Of a stretch of DNA of 64,000 bases, positions 1-12,149 are shown in pieces. The position numbers were made by a program, and so were the translations under genes. This DNA is from Durusdinium trenchii (Eukaryota > Sar > Dinophyceae > Suessiales > Symbiodiniaceae). The stretch is taken from contig CAXAMN010001436.1 in NCBI GenBank assembly GCA_963970005.1, forward strand, positions 292,268 to 356,267. The letters are read 5' to 3'. The notes beneath the pieces were generated by a model. That model ran no database searches and was not told the origin of the DNA. It saw only the letters and a program-made list of their open reading frames with translations. Position 1 is the first letter of the stretch. The number at the start of each line of letters is the position of its first letter.

Positions 1-570
1 TTGGGCGCTTTTGAACCCCTGAGAAATTTCTACAGAAAGTGTTGGTTTCCATAGTTTTGTTCCATTATCAATGAATGCGGCCTCCAGCGTGCGGCGTTCC
101 AAAGTTTCACTCTGAGGTTAATTCAGATGTGACCGTTAGGGTCCCGGAACGGAGCTTCAGTCAGATGGAATGCTACATAGTGATGGCTACATAGTGATTG
201 CTACATAGATATACCAGTAATAATAACGCCATAATATCATGGTGTTAGTATATTTGATATACATATGAATCAAACTGATGATATGTACTAAATGAGTTTA
301 CGTTCCTTGTTGGATACTTTCTTCGTTCCTAGTTAGTAGATTTAATTTATTTACTGCAAGATAAAGGGTTATTTGCCAAGGTCTCTAGGCGAGATCTCCT
401 CCAACCCATACACGTGAAAGGAACAAGGCTCCAGAGGACTGACAGGATTGAAAAAAGGAAAAGTCAGCAAGAACAATTAGAAAACCACTCTCCTGGAAGT
501 GCTGATGAACAAGCTTTTCTAACACCTGCTGTGAAAAAGTGAACACCTACTTTACACCAAAAAGCCTTAG
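1..570. other. AT-rich spacer, no gene seen
   Basis: I see no coding frame of convincing composition here. The only structure is a short run of the words gctacatag and ctacatagtgat repeated three times near 170-210, followed by AT-rich sequence. Confidence 0.5.
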
Positions 571-1187
571 AGGCAAGCTTCGGACAGGCTTCGGACAGGC
601 CACAGAGAGGCCGGGGCAGGCCTGCCGGCTGCCGAGGAGCGTTTGAGGGCCGGGCCCGTGGGTGTCTAACGTTGCCTTCGGAAGCCCATAGAAAAAGCTT
701 TGTGGGCCAAGCTGCGGCCTGCAGAAACGTTTGCGGGCGGGGCCCGTGGGTGAAGAGAAGAGGCAGGCTTCGGACAGGCCACAGAGAGGCCGCGTTGCCT
801 TCGGAAGCCCATAGAAGAAGCTTTGTGGCCAAGCTGCGGCTTGCAGAAACGTTTGCGGGCGGGGCCCGTGGGTGAAGAGAAGAGGCAGGCTTCGGACAGG
901 CCACGAAGCCTTTGAGGGCGGGGCCCGTGGGTGTCTAACGTTGCCTTCGGAAGCCCATAGAAAAAGCTTTGTGGGCCAAGCTGCGGCCTGCAGAAACGTT
1001 TGCGGGCGGGGCCCGTGGGTGAAGAGAAGAGGCAGGCTTCGGACAGCCACAGAGAGGCCGGGGCAGGCCTGCCGGCTGCCGAGAAGCGTTTGAGGGCGGG
1101 GCCCGTGGGTGTCTAACGTTGCTTTCGGAAAAGCCCATAAGAAGAGGAGAGGCAGGCCTCGGACAGGCCACCGAGAGGCCGCGGCCA
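571..1187. repeat. GC-rich complex tandem repeat
   Basis: Several interleaved modules recur. The word aggcaggcttcggacaggcc, the word gcagaaacgtttgcgggcgg and the word gtgtctaacgttgc (near 662, 930 and 1109) come back in varying order, so this is a shuffled higher-order array rather than a simple one. Long open frames on both strands here are by-products of the repeat, low in complexity and rich in Pro, Arg and Ala. The GC content is far above the flanks. Confidence 0.85.
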
Positions 1188-1522
1188 ACCACAATGCACC
1201 TGCACACATGCCTTTGGAAGTGCTTGGAAGGGTTCTGCAAGGCTTGGCCAACTGCTTCACCCTGCGGTGTCCCAGGCGCCTCCCCGCCTAGGCTTTGGCT
1301 ATGGGCCGGGGTCGGCGGATATATGTGTGAGTGACTGATGATCAATGCATCACGAGAAAGAGCACAAACAAGAATTGAGAAATAACAGAAGCAGCGGCAA
1401 CGAAACAAATAAACACTAGAACCGGACCAAAGCCAAATCTTATTGCTGATGGAAAAGTTTGACCTTTGTCGGGCTGCTAGATTGCATCGACTGAAATTAA
1501 GGTGCAAGCCACAAGTTAACTT

Positions 1523-1927
1523 GTGTGGCACAGACCCACCCCAGTGCAGAAGCCTGATAGCTTCGCTACCAACAGCAGGAGCAGTAGGAGGAGGCCAGCA
1601 ACCAACAAACCAGCATTAACCCGTCAGCAAAACCACGAGCAAAAAAAAAATGAAACAGAGAATGCGGATAGAGACACATTCTGCTTCCGGCCTGATGTGG
1701 GGCATCATTTTCAAAGTGTGCTCCTAGAACAAACAGCCAAACAACAATCACTCAACACGATCAATGAACGGATCTGGTGGGAGCGCTTGAATGTGATTCG
1801 AGCCGAGGACAAGCCATTTGTCATTTGTTTAGTCAATCTCATGGACACAGATGATCCAAGAGAACGCGCTTGGCTCTCAGCCAAATCCGAACTTTGGGCA
1901 TTTGCTAGGAGCAGTACACAGTTCTAA
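1523..1927 (+). CDS. Possible exon, unrecognised
   Basis: This is an open frame of about 134 codons. Its second half (roughly residues 50 to 130) has a mixed, protein-like composition with segments such as RIWWERL-like aromatics followed by DKPFVICLVNLMDTDDP, and it ends at TAG-free sequence before a TAA. The first half is Ser/Arg/Asn-rich and may be intron or spacer. There is no recognised family, no Kozak-like start and no neighbouring exon in phase. It could equally be chance. Confidence 0.25.
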   Translation: MWHRPTPVQKPDSFATNSRSSRRRPATNKPALTRQQNHEQKKNETENADRDTFCFRPDVGHHFQSVLLEQTAKQQSLNTINERIWWERLNVIRAEDKPFVICLVNLMDTDDPRERAWLSAKSELWAFARSSTQF

Positions 1928-4638
1928 TGCTCCACATGATTTTGGAGCGAAGATGTTTTTCAAACTTCTTGGTTTGTCAGTTCTCACGGTTCTCATGAGT
2001 TCGTCACGTCATATTTGGCCACCAGGAGGTGCTGAAGAACCTCATCACGAAACTCTTCAGCAAGATTAGTAACTTTCGATCCACTGTGTGGCTCCGGCCA
2101 TGTTGGGACCGGGCAAGGTCGGGGGGTGGAGTCTAAAGGTTTTCACGCTGGAGACACGACTCACAACAAACACATACAACCACCACAGACAGAATCGGTC
2201 GCAAGCCTTTGTGCATTTGCTTTGTCAAGCAGAACCCTCTTAAGTGACAGGCAGGACGACATGAAGAACAGGGAAGCAGAAAGTTGGCCTTATTCTGTGT
2301 GTGTGCTTTATTGAATAGTCCGCAAAGGCATGATTCTCCGCAACAAGTGCATCATACAATTACATACACGAGTCCGCTTTACTGCTGAGGGAAAAGATGG
2401 AGTATGTTTGCTCTAGAAAGTCAATTGTTTGAGGGAATGTCATGTGTGTGCTTTGTGTTTTTGTTTAACCAGCGGTGAACACGTTTGTAGTGCATTGCAA
2501 GTTGTTTGGCATTGCTTGCATGTGATTAGTTTTTTTGACAAGAATCAACGTTTTTTGAAGGCAATATAGACAGATGTGAGGCATCAGTGACGGTGATCGA
2601 ATTGAAAGAAAAGCGTGATTACCTTGTTTGGCCAACAAGGAAAGAACTGATTCACGGGCATGGGTTTGAACTTTTCACAAGGCATCGAATATTATGGAGT
2701 TGAAACTCTTCAAAAAAGCATTCTTCGGGGGTCCAAACGTGGTGTTCAGCGGGGTGAGAAGGCGGCGTCAGTACTCGAACATGAAGTGCAGGTGGCCAAG
2801 TCTGAACCACCATGTTACATCGAATCATGTTACGCCTCCCAAAGCATTGCCTCACCTATGGCAGGCGTAAATCGATCCAGAGCTTTTGCCAGAGAGCCGT
2901 GAGCCTGGAACATGGCGAGGCCAGGGCAGATTGTTTGAAGCTCTTCACTTACTAGACAGTAACTCACTAACTCTTGGAACTTGGGGAGACATGGGGAGAC
3001 CAAGAAAGTACACGGGGTGCTGACCTCATTTTTGCACTGACTAAGCAGTTTCTTGAAGGCTCATCGGTTTGGTTCCAAAGGTGGCGAATCTTGAGCATCA
3101 AGCCACAGACAAACCATGATGAACTATTGAACTAGTGACTCTGGCAACTCTTCCTTCATCAGATGCCCATTGTGGTGGTTTCCCACCAGTGTTCCCACAA
3201 TAGCAGTGCATACTGAGCATACTGCATACACTGCATTACACTGCATACCATTGCCATTCGCCATTTGCAAAAAAAAGCGCAGAAACTCTTTTGGACACTG
3301 AACCGTCGGTATGCTTCGGTGTTTGCATCTTCCTTCGGGCCTGAAAGGCTCCTGCCTACGGGCTGTCAGAAGTGCTGGAGATCCTAGCTGTCCGCATCGT
3401 GAGTGGCTTCGCCACACCCCTGAGGAGCCGCCCGTCGAGCCGATGTGTCGCATCAATCATGTCATGGTAGCAAATTCCTTATTTTTCGCGATGCTGAAAT
3501 ATTTATGTCGATGTTCAGAGTCCAATCACAAGTCATCGTTCCAAAGCCTTTCCTTACCTGGTGCTGTAGCTTGCTGCTTAAGCTGCTTTCTTGAAGCTTG
3601 GGGATGGTGTGGAGATGCCTCACGTTCGGCGGGGATCCTAGGTGGGTCGGGAAAACGACGGTCGGTCACGAGTCACGCAAGAGACAAGTCACGCACCCAT
3701 GGCATTTCGAGAAGAAACGGCGATTCAGTGATGGCATGGCTCTTTCTTAGCTCCTGAAAGAAGATTTTGAAGGCTTCAAGCGAGAACAGGCAGAACAAAA
3801 GAGCACCGGGATCCGTTCCAAGCTCACAGCCGTGCAAAAGTATGTGGTTTCGCGACAGTGTGGGAAGCTTTGATAGTGCTTTGCTTTGCCTGAGCAGTGG
3901 GGCTTGGCTCCAAAGCAGCAACCTTGATGTGGGTGTGGTTTGCCCTGCAAAAATGTCACCCATCCATCCAAGATCAACACATTATGTTACATCATGATAC
4001 AATGACGCTGAGTCGAACTTCAGTTGGGCAGGTGTTGCAACACACTGTTTGATCAGAAACCAGTCTGCAGCAAAGAATGGAAATTGTGGTTTGCAAAAAA
4101 CGGTAGTTCATGGGTGCAAGTTTACAGTGCTTCCGGTGTAGAGACTGTTTTGAACCGAAACAAGATGCCATGCCTGGCCATGCCCATGTTTGACGTACAT
4201 GGAAGCTGTAAGCTTGTTCCCATGTTTGTCCGTCACCGCAAGAAGTTGAGGTGCTGAGGTGTTTGAGAGGATTGAGGGCCAGGCCTCCTTGGTATCCCCT
4301 GGTGAAGTTGGATGGTTTAATCCACCAGTTCCTTTGAGATAAATGTGCAGGTTGGATCCTCCCATATTTAGAAAGACATCGTTTCCATGTCATTGTACTT
4401 GCTCGGTGTCAGCAGTTTTGGACCGGATCGGATTTGGACTGAAACCGTGCAGGTTCTTTGATTGAGAAAAACGGAGTTTGTGCTGCATCAATGGAACCGG
4501 GTCGCAGGAAGGAGCAGAAGGACCTCCTCACAGAGGTGCCACGCCACGCGTGGTGCATGTGATTGACTTTGATGCATGGACCTTATGAGACCCTTATGAG
4601 CGTGGGGCAAAGATTGGGTAAATCAGTTTGCCTCATGA
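1928..4638. other. Spacer, no supported gene
   Basis: Only short frames with poor composition occur. Near 3205-3255 there is a small cluster of the word actgcata. A short frame near 3320-3400 has mixed composition, but I cannot support it as a gene. Confidence 0.4.
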
Positions 4639-4695
4639 GTAGCAAGAATGCTACTAGTAGTAAGGCCAGGAACCCCTATAGTAGCTTCTTGTTCC
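4639..4695. repeat. CTAGTAG-type dispersed repeat
   Basis: This copy carries gctactagtagtaaggccag followed by a diverged gagcccctagtag motif and a cttcttgttcc tail. It is one of the dispersed family described in the findings. Confidence 0.7.
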
Positions 4696-5113
4696 TCCAT
4701 GATTTGGGGTATATAAATCTGTGAAAGGGTAGATTTCACCGTCTTTTCACACCGATCTCTTTTTCTGCTCGCTGGCAGATTCGGTCACTTGATCCCTCTC
4801 GCAGCCTGGCCCCCTTCAGATCCTGATGCCTTTGTACAAGCTGGACTTTCTGGTTTCCTTCCACTCTCAACTCAAGGACGGTTGACCTTGGAAATTTGGA
4901 TTTACCTCATTAATTAAACAGAATTGCACTGTTAATGTAGAATCATGTACCCAATTTTTGTAAGAATGCTTAGTTTAATCTCTGGAATGAATTGTAGATG
5001 CAAGTTGTGACAATGTTTTGATGGTTTGATTCCACAATCCCACCACGTCCCACACCAGATCCCAATCAAGTAACAAGAGTAACTTGCATTTGCTATGTTC
5101 TGTTAAAATGCAG

Positions 5114-6516
5114 GACGTGGTCCGCATCTTCTGCAAGAAAGATGCCACCCTGATCAAACCTGTCGCAGATCTCTCAGACCTTGCTGGTGACACATTGAGA
5201 TCAAAGTCGCTGGTGTCTTTTGACAGCATCTGACATGATTTTGCGAGGGTGTGCTTAGCTGAGCCAAGACGGAAGCTCCTTCTGAACAGTAATTATGTTC
5301 CAAGACTAGAGAATACTAGAGATGTTTCTTCATGCGACCAGTTACCTTCTTAAGCCATCTTAAGCCGATTCCTCAACCTAGGCCCAAGCGCTCTTGCGCT
5401 ACTGGCCGCACTGTGCTAGCTCCAAGTCGGTGGCCGAGTGGGGTCCGGAGATGTTGGACGACCGTCAGGACGACCGTCCTGATGCTTTACGAGGTAAGTA
5501 TGAAGATGGTAGTCCTGCAGAAATTGTGAAGTATGCCTAGGTGATGGCCACACGATTCAGGGTGTAAGATGGTGTAAGTCAGATGTCGCCAGACTGATTT
5601 TGATCAACTCCCATGTCAACAACGTGTTTTGAAATCAAGCACGTGATGTATTCATAAACTGCCAAAGTAGCAAGAGCCATGACATGAATACAATAGTTCG
5701 CCTTAGCGGCCATGTCCTAAGCAGTCCTAAGCCAACCCAAGGCATCCAATGCGTGAAAATTGAATAGACGGTACTTGCAGGTCATGTTGCATGCCATTAG
5801 CGTTCATAAGCCGAAGGACATCGCGCATAGCTCCAACAGCAACACCAGATACTGCAAGTCCTTCCTTAGACATGCCACTGCCTTGGGCGGCCCCATGTCC
5901 TCTCAAATGTTGACAACGATTCACTGTCATCTTTGTAGCATAACAACTCCAGGTTGTGTGAACGTCGACACCGTCACCGTCCACGGTTGAAGCATGTTGA
6001 AGCTATTGTAACATTTGTAACTCAAACTAGCAGTGTCGTTGTGACACTGGCAATGTGCAAAGGGGCGGGCGGGGCCTGGCGGAAGGATTTGTACAGTTGT
6101 ATACAATTGGAATGTTTTGCACAAAAGCCCAGAAGTATAGATAGAAGTAGACAACTTTTCCGCTCGTATTTGCATGTGTCGGGATCGGTCTTCACGTGCA
6201 TTGGAATCAGCTTGAAGTAGAATCTTGATGAATGTTGGTTGATATTTGGATGGTCGACGGGAAAAGACGACAACAACGTATTTCCTGGGAACACCCTGTT
6301 CCACCTGCGTGACATTCATTCGTTTGCAGTTCATTGTGGGGCGGTCCATCACTCAGGCAAACCATCTTCCTTGGAGAGTTAGAAGACATGATCCACACCA
6401 TGCCTGCTGTGGACTTCAAGTCCATTGGAGACGGGGAGCCCAAGCAGGATCAATTTGCGCGACCCTGCGCATCTCCCTGGTTTCATAGTGCACCCCACTT
6501 TCTTGGACCTCTATAA
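5114..6516 (+). CDS. PP2A B56-type regulatory subunit, exon blocks
   Basis: Three blocks, in order, resemble the HEAT-repeat core of the B56 (PPP2R5) regulatory subunit of protein phosphatase 2A, which directs the phosphatase to substrates. Block 1 (5114 onward, after acceptor atgcag) reads DVVRIFCKKDATLIKP. Block 2 (5382 onward, after acceptor cctag) reads ALLRYWPHCASSKSV. Block 3 (about 6350-6516) reads TIFLGELEDMIHTMP, then a CASPWFHSA segment like the family's C-x-SS-x-F-x-x-A stretch. Order and spacing match the family, while identity is modest. Block 1 stays open to TGA at 5231-5233, and block 2 runs to a GTAAGT donor at 5494, beyond the matching part, so the exact splice sites are unresolved. 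Block 3 stops at TAA inside the region of similarity, and a neighbouring frame continues with LYKKKAAAW. This may be a decayed copy or an unusual paralogue. The family call rests on remembered motif patterns, not a search. Confidence 0.55.
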
Positions 6517-8401
6517 GAAGAAGGCGGCAGCATGGCAGGTCTTAAAGTCATTCGGAAGCCAATGGTACTGATAGCACAAGTCCACTTAGTCACCAACGAG
6601 CTACGACCAAATTCACTCAAGTGCATGGTGACCAGCGAGAATCACCATGGGTTGCAAGCATCAGTGGAGCGTCGGCTTGGAGCCTGAGATGCTCCAGATT
6701 GGGGCGTGCGACTCGCACGACCGGCCGAGGCAGCCTGTGCTCAACAGATTTCGGCGTGTTGTGTGTCATGTCACTCCGAGGCGGCGGGAATCGATGCTCG
6801 GATTCTTTGGAATCTCTCAGCAGATTCAGACCACAGAAGAATCATAGACTGATACTCAGATACTCATAGACTCTTAGGGTCCTTAAAACTGACCTCCGGA
6901 CGTTACTGCTCATTCCAGAGTTGCCCTATCTTGCTCCCTTCCTTCGGCTCATGTCCTTCGCATCCAGAAATGGTCTTCGTGTGGCCCACACAGTTTCTGG
7001 ATGCATCAGGTGGCTGAGAAGGCGCTGGGCATTTGGCGTCGGACTCCCTAACAACGCCATAGCACGCGCCATCGCACACGACGCACACAATGCGCCATTG
7101 CAGGGCTCCCCCGCAGCAGTGTGGATCCATGGATGAAGAGAAGTGAAGAAAGCTATCGCAGAATAATGATAAAGTGAAAAGACCCAAACCATCACCTGCT
7201 TGTCTTAGAAATGAAAAGCAGGTGATGCGAAACGGCGAAGCGTTTGTGAGGTCATCAGCCAACCGTGCGCTCGACAGTGCAGAACTGCTGGGGACCTCGG
7301 ACGTGCGACCCGGACATAGCTGGACGCTGGCAAGAGGGCTTTGATGTCACTGATCAGTCCATTACTAGTATCAAGGATGCTATTAGGTTGGAGGCCATCG
7401 CTAGTAGGTTGGAGGCCATTACTACTAGTGGCTAGAAGCTCAGGTTAACATTCTCATTTTGTGTTCACACCTGGCCGGACCTTGAGCCAACCTGATTCAT
7501 TCCAGCTGAGCGCTTTTGTTGCTTCGAAGGTCGAGAAGAGCTGCCCTTGGTGGTGAGCCGTTTGTACAGCAATGTCACCCAGGCCATGAAGAGTCATGAA
7601 GGGTGGAAGACCCCTGAAGAGTGGAAACGAAAGTCCACATTCATCGACTATGTTGAGTTGTTGCTTGCAATTGGAACAAACACAGATTAACACAGAATTT
7701 ATGATGGCTGAAGCGCACATGCCAGTCATGTTGCAGTTAAAGGATGCGATGAGATCATCGAACTGGACCCGTGAAGGGGTTGTCACACGACCTTTTTTGA
7801 AGCATACCCTTTAGGCTGTGGCCTTCTCGTGAGAATCCGTGCAAGGTTGTTTGAGGGGCGCGTGCTTTTGTTGAGCTTACTCACCGGAGAGACAAGTACT
7901 ATTACTGTATATACTATTATGACTATTATTATATATCCCTCACGAATAGACATGAATAGCCAGGCCGCCTGGCCTCATAAGTATTAAAGGATTTCTTGGG
8001 CGTCACACCATAGTGATTCTCGACACATCTCGACATGTAGTCACGTCGTCACCCGTTCTTAGTCGTTCACAGGCATGGGGGCCAAATGTCACGGTCTCAG
8101 TGCCGTCATGGACTGCTTGCCGGCGCACAGCACAAAGCATCCCGAGATAATGAATCGATGCCTTCCATACCAAGGCATAGCATAGGCATACATAGGCATG
8201 TTCCGGGCATTCTTGAACTGGCAGTCTTGTTCTGGCACGCGTTTTACACTATTACTGGGAGGTCATGTAGGATATTTGCGTGAAATGCAGATGCATGTCT
8301 TTGATTTTGCAGGATCCGCGATGAATATGGTCATTGTATGTCACTGTCATTGTTTAGGATTCAGAGGTAGAAGGCAAGCACACACTTTATGCTGTACCCA
8401 G
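6517..8401. other. Spacer or intron
   Basis: There is no strong coding block. An ATGGGTTGCAAG start at about 6647 opens a 66-codon frame of mixed composition that might be a small exon. A CTAGTAG-type repeat lies inside at 7360-7440. If the 8.4-kb exons belong to the same gene as the B56-like blocks, this is intron. Confidence 0.35.
7360..7440. repeat. CTAGTAG / GGTTGGAGGCCATCGC dispersed repeat
   Basis: Here aggttggaggccatcgctag occurs twice, joined to actagtatcaaggatgct and actactagtggctagaagct. This copy shows that the two motif types belong to one repeat family. Confidence 0.7.
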
Positions 8402-8681
8402 GTGATGTCCAAAACTATGGATGTTCTGAAGAATTTCATGGAGGTGCCAATCACTGGTGAATGCACCAAACTTGAGGAGCTCGTATGGCTGGTGGAGTGC
8501 CAACCTGGTAAGGGATTGTAGACACTTCACTCGGTCCCGTTCACATGTTTATGCCACAGGCAGACCGAGAGCTCTTCGACAACTGTTCGTCCAAGCATCG
8601 AAAGCAGGCAGGAAGGGTCTCACAATCCTGGAACATTTGCGTTCAGAAGGAGCCATGTGTCCAATGCCCGAGAAATTGAAG
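8402..8681 (+). CDS. Two phase-matched exons, unrecognised
   Basis: Exon 1 (8402-8507) follows acceptor acccag and ends at donor GTAAGG. Exon 2 starts at 8560 after ccacag. Exon 1 ends with one base of a codon and exon 2 supplies the other two, so the frame continues exactly through CQPGRPRALRQLF across a 52-base intron. Exon 1 includes TMDVLKNFMEVP and exon 2 includes RKGLTILEHLRSEG. The VLKNFME segment resembles the VLK-T-x-MEM stretch in the late part of B56 subunits and lies downstream of the B56-like blocks, so it may be the same gene. That is only inference. The donor of exon 2 is not clear; the frame stays open to about 8765 but becomes hydrophobic and T-rich. Confidence 0.5.
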
Positions 8682-8689
8682 ATCATCTA

Positions 8690-10906
8690 TATACTTTTTT
8701 ATGTATGGTTTGCTTTTGTTTCATTTGTGTTGATTGATCGTTTATTCTTTTTACAGTACCCTTGAACTTATTTTAAGCCAGACATCTAATTTTGCCAGAG
8801 GATGCGCCTTCAACGATTCAGGTATTTTGTTAATCACCATACGAACAACTGGATAGAAGTGAAGGGTGTGTTGTGCACGCGCCAGTCTAGAGTTTCTGAC
8901 CAAATGACTTTCACGTCACTTGACTGCGACCTGAAAACATCCTAGAGCATCCTTGGGCATTCTTTCCAGCATCTTATGCGTCGTTTTTGATCGTCTGGGA
9001 AGAGGCAGATGAAGCTGACAAGAAGGATGCCAAGAGGGAACAACGTGTGGAGCACAGGAGATGAGCCACACTCCATTGAACCCTGCGTCCAAACCAGTGG
9101 AGTGCAAGGTTGATCAAGTCTATTGACATCTATTGACTCCTTAGCCGAACATAAATCGACTTGTGTATACTTTTGTTATCATGAAGACCTTTTCTTTCAT
9201 CAGAACGTCGGCCGCCTTTTTCGAGTGGGGTCAGGTTGGGCTGCCCTGCAGGACTGGGCGCTTGGTTGGGACGAGGGGGGAATCATGACCCTGTCACTGA
9301 TTTCCTACTCATCGTGATACATGTGTCCTTTCAATTCAAGCCAAAAACCAAGGCCCCATCTCTTGGGATCTTCTACAGAACGACCTTAGATAGACATAAA
9401 TGCCTTAAGCGATTCAGGTGATGCTTGACTAGACCTGACCTTGCATGCACAAGAGACACAAGACAGGTGTTTGTCGATGTGTGATATTTGTGGATGTTTG
9501 TTTAACCAAAATAGGCTCCAAATTACGATGGTTCCATCAGAGAAGAGTTTGCCATGCACCCAACTTCCTCACGGGTCACAGGTGGTAGGTGCGCTTGCAA
9601 GGATGTATCTTCCAAACTTATATATGGATGACAAAATCAGCCCTTTCATCCAATGATGTTCATCCAATACCAGGCAAGTCCTAGGGTATCAGATGCACAA
9701 AAGTGGTAGCTTTCATAGCTATAATCAACAGAACCGGGCTCAGCCCAAGTTTGGAGAAAGCCGACTCGGTTCGCAATCGAATTGGACCGCCTGCAGGCGA
9801 TGCATGATCGTGCACACCCTGAAAGGGTGAGGTCGGCCGCAATACAGACCAAGAGGCCGAGACGAGCGGAGTCACGTGCATGGATTGACCGTCCCGTTCA
9901 CTTCTTGTTTCACGAAGTTCTTCACCGTTTCACAAAAACGCTCGTTTTGGATGAGAGCGAAACTTCAGCACTTGAGCTGTTTGAGGCAAGACAGGGACAG
10001 GGAGGTCAAGGAGAGTGGCAGGCTGCAGTGAAATGTTGGAGAAGAGGGACCGGGAGAGGGATGCTGGCACTTTGAACTTCAAAGCCTGCAATTCGATCAC
10101 ATTCCTTTTGTTTGGGACTCGGAGGTCTTTTCCTTTTCAGGCCGCCTCTTCGCCGCCTTCCAAAAACCAAATGGTATGGTTCTGCTGGAGTTCTCCTGTT
10201 CCCCACCTCTGGATGGACTGTGCTGCAGGCCACAACTGCTTGAGGACGGGCAGGGGAGCAAGAGTGAAGCTCAAATAGAGCCTTGACATCTCCGGAGCTG
10301 GACTAACTTGGTGCAGTTGCTTTGATGTGATTTTGCTGATGGTCAGTTGCTTGAATCGACCAAACACGACCTCTTCAGGAGGTGATTTTAAAACCAGATT
10401 CCAGCTGTGCCCTTGCGCTCAGCTGGGGCCTTGGAGGTTGTGAGGGGATGTCCGAGCTCCAATCTGAACCCATTGACACAGATGTCTTTTGGCCAAGCTG
10501 CATGCTTCCTGCGCCTTCTGCCCCTGTGATCCTCCCAGAGACCGTGGCCTTGCCTTCAGCTAACATGAGTGGAGCCTGTTGCTTGGTATTGCTTGGTCAA
10601 GCGAACATCGCAACATGTTCTTCTTCTGTAGTAAGCACTCCTATGTCCTCCGGAGCTGGGAAGGAGGGATTTTGGCCGAAGAGCTCAGACAAAGACTGAA
10701 GTCACAACCGCGCAGATCCACCAAGGTTGGGATTGGGCTGATGAACCCATGAAGCAGCAACTGCTGCTCAAGGCAGGTCCTTTAGCCTGTCTTCAAGGAC
10801 ATTTGGCAGTGAAAAAGCTCGCATACCCAATGACTCATCTCATACCTGTTCAGATGGGTTTCTCCTTTTTATTGGTGTATCCGCCTCTGTGTTGTTTTAG
10901 TAGAAA
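8690..10906. other. Spacer with weak frames
   Basis: Open frames near 9210-9315, 9782-10075 (rich in Arg, Glu and Gln) and 10382-10700 (Ser/Pro-rich) are protein-like in places. None has recognisable motifs or matched splice sites, and I do not call them as genes. Confidence 0.35.
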
Positions 10907-11059
10907 AGATTCGTCTCCGTCGGGAGGGGTCTGGGCTTTGACATTCCAATCCGCACGTTTCTCTTGGGAAGCTCGGGTTGCAATGGGCGCTTTTTCGAGG
11001 CGCTGCTCGTGAACACGGATGGCAAGATCGTGGTGACACTCCCAGGGGGCGATCTTTGA
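10907..11059 (+). CDS. Probable terminal exon, unrecognised
   Basis: The frame reads LGFDIPIRTFLLGSSGC followed by NGRFFEALLVNTDGKIVVT and ends LPGGDL at TGA 11057-11059. Alternating hydrophobic stretches and balanced composition argue for real coding sequence. The upstream limit lies near an AG in tagtagaaaag at about 10905. Long antisense frames here are shadows. I do not recognise the family; the strand pattern suggests a beta-rich fold ending. Confidence 0.5.
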   Translation, partial: RFVSVGRGLGFDIPIRTFLLGSSGCNGRFFEALLVNTDGKIVVTLPGGDL

Positions 11060-11751
11060 CATCCTGAAGCTGCAGAAAACAATGGAATGATCGGAAGATC
11101 CATTCAACTCCAAAGACAATCCCCTTTGACCGTAGGTCGGCAAATGGAACAGGTGAACGAGATGGGTTCAGTTTGATGAGCGGCTTCGAATTCTAATTAA
11201 AGCCGGACTTGGATTCTGCCACGCTATGACTAGTGACTAGTTGAGATCAAGAGTTGTCCGAAACCGGACTGTCCCCCAACTTTTGTCCCCTGAGCCTATA
11301 CAAGGGTTTGCGCAGTAGCATGACTGCATGCACATCCTTTTGGAGCAGAGCCCCGATTCGTTGAAACGGGAAGGCAGCAGAGCGACTAGTCTGCTGGAAG
11401 ATGCGTGTTCAGTCTGCCATCTGGCACCACCATTGTCAATTTGTGGCTCACGCCAGGATGCGGTCCACACTCGGAACATCACGTGCTTTCAGCTTGGACC
11501 CCAGTTGGCGAGCAGCGGACTGCTCGTTCAGAACACTGATGAAAATAACACGGCTTAAGATGCCTGTTTTCCCTTCCACTAGGCCTTCACTACACTTTAC
11601 TACACCTTAGTAACAGAAAGAAGTGATCTTCTTTATGCACCAGGTTTGCAAGAAAATGTGCAAGTCTGATCATAAATCATAGCCGCTAGCCCAAAGAGGC
11701 TCTAGTAAACTGGGAACCGAGTAGACACAAATGACACACCTGTCCAGAGTC

Positions 11752-12020
11752 TCTACTAGGGTTGAGGCCATCGCTAGTAGGTCTTCATAGGTCTTCTAAA
11801 GGCTAGTAACAAGAAGCTACAAGGGGCTCCTGGCATCGCTACTAGGAGCTTTCTTACTACGAGGGGCAAGGACGCTACTAGGGGCTCCTGGCCTTACTAC
11901 TAGGAGCGATCGGACGCTACTAGGAGCAAAGGGCATCGCTACTAGGAGCAAGGATGCTAGTAGGGGCTCCTGGCATTACTACTAGGAACAAGAACGCTAC
12001 TAGGAGCGATCGGACGCTAC
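11752..12020. repeat. Large CTAGTAG-type dispersed repeat
   Basis: At least eight repeats of gctactaggagcaagga, gctactaggggctcctggc and variants with gatcggacgctac stand in tandem, introduced by a gggttgaggccatcgctagt module. This is the longest copy in the window and shows the unit clearly: an 18 to 24-base word alternating between two spellings. Confidence 0.85.
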
Positions 12021-12026
12021 GAGTAA

Positions 12027-12137
12027 CATGTTGACGATGTAGACACCGCCCACGGGTCCGTCTACTCGAGGGACCTATTCGACGTGCAGGTCGGCGGTGA
12101 GGCTCACGGCCAGAGCACCGCCTCAGTGCTGCACTGA
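12027..12137 (+). CDS. Short frame after repeat, possible exon
   Basis: A 36-codon frame contains DTAHGSVYSRDLFDVQVGGE and ends at TGA 12135-12137. Composition and third-position GC look coding. It starts directly at the end of the CTAGTAG array, so the array may lie in the preceding intron. No family recognised. Confidence 0.3.
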   Translation, partial: HVDDVDTAHGSVYSRDLFDVQVGGEAHGQSTASVLH

Positions 12138-12149
12138 GCGGGGAGATGC

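Noticed and set aside
464..1531. Overlapping frames of 146, 237 and 198 codons on the minus strand
   Set aside because: They translate the GC-rich tandem repeat and recur with it in shuffled order; no independent coding signal.
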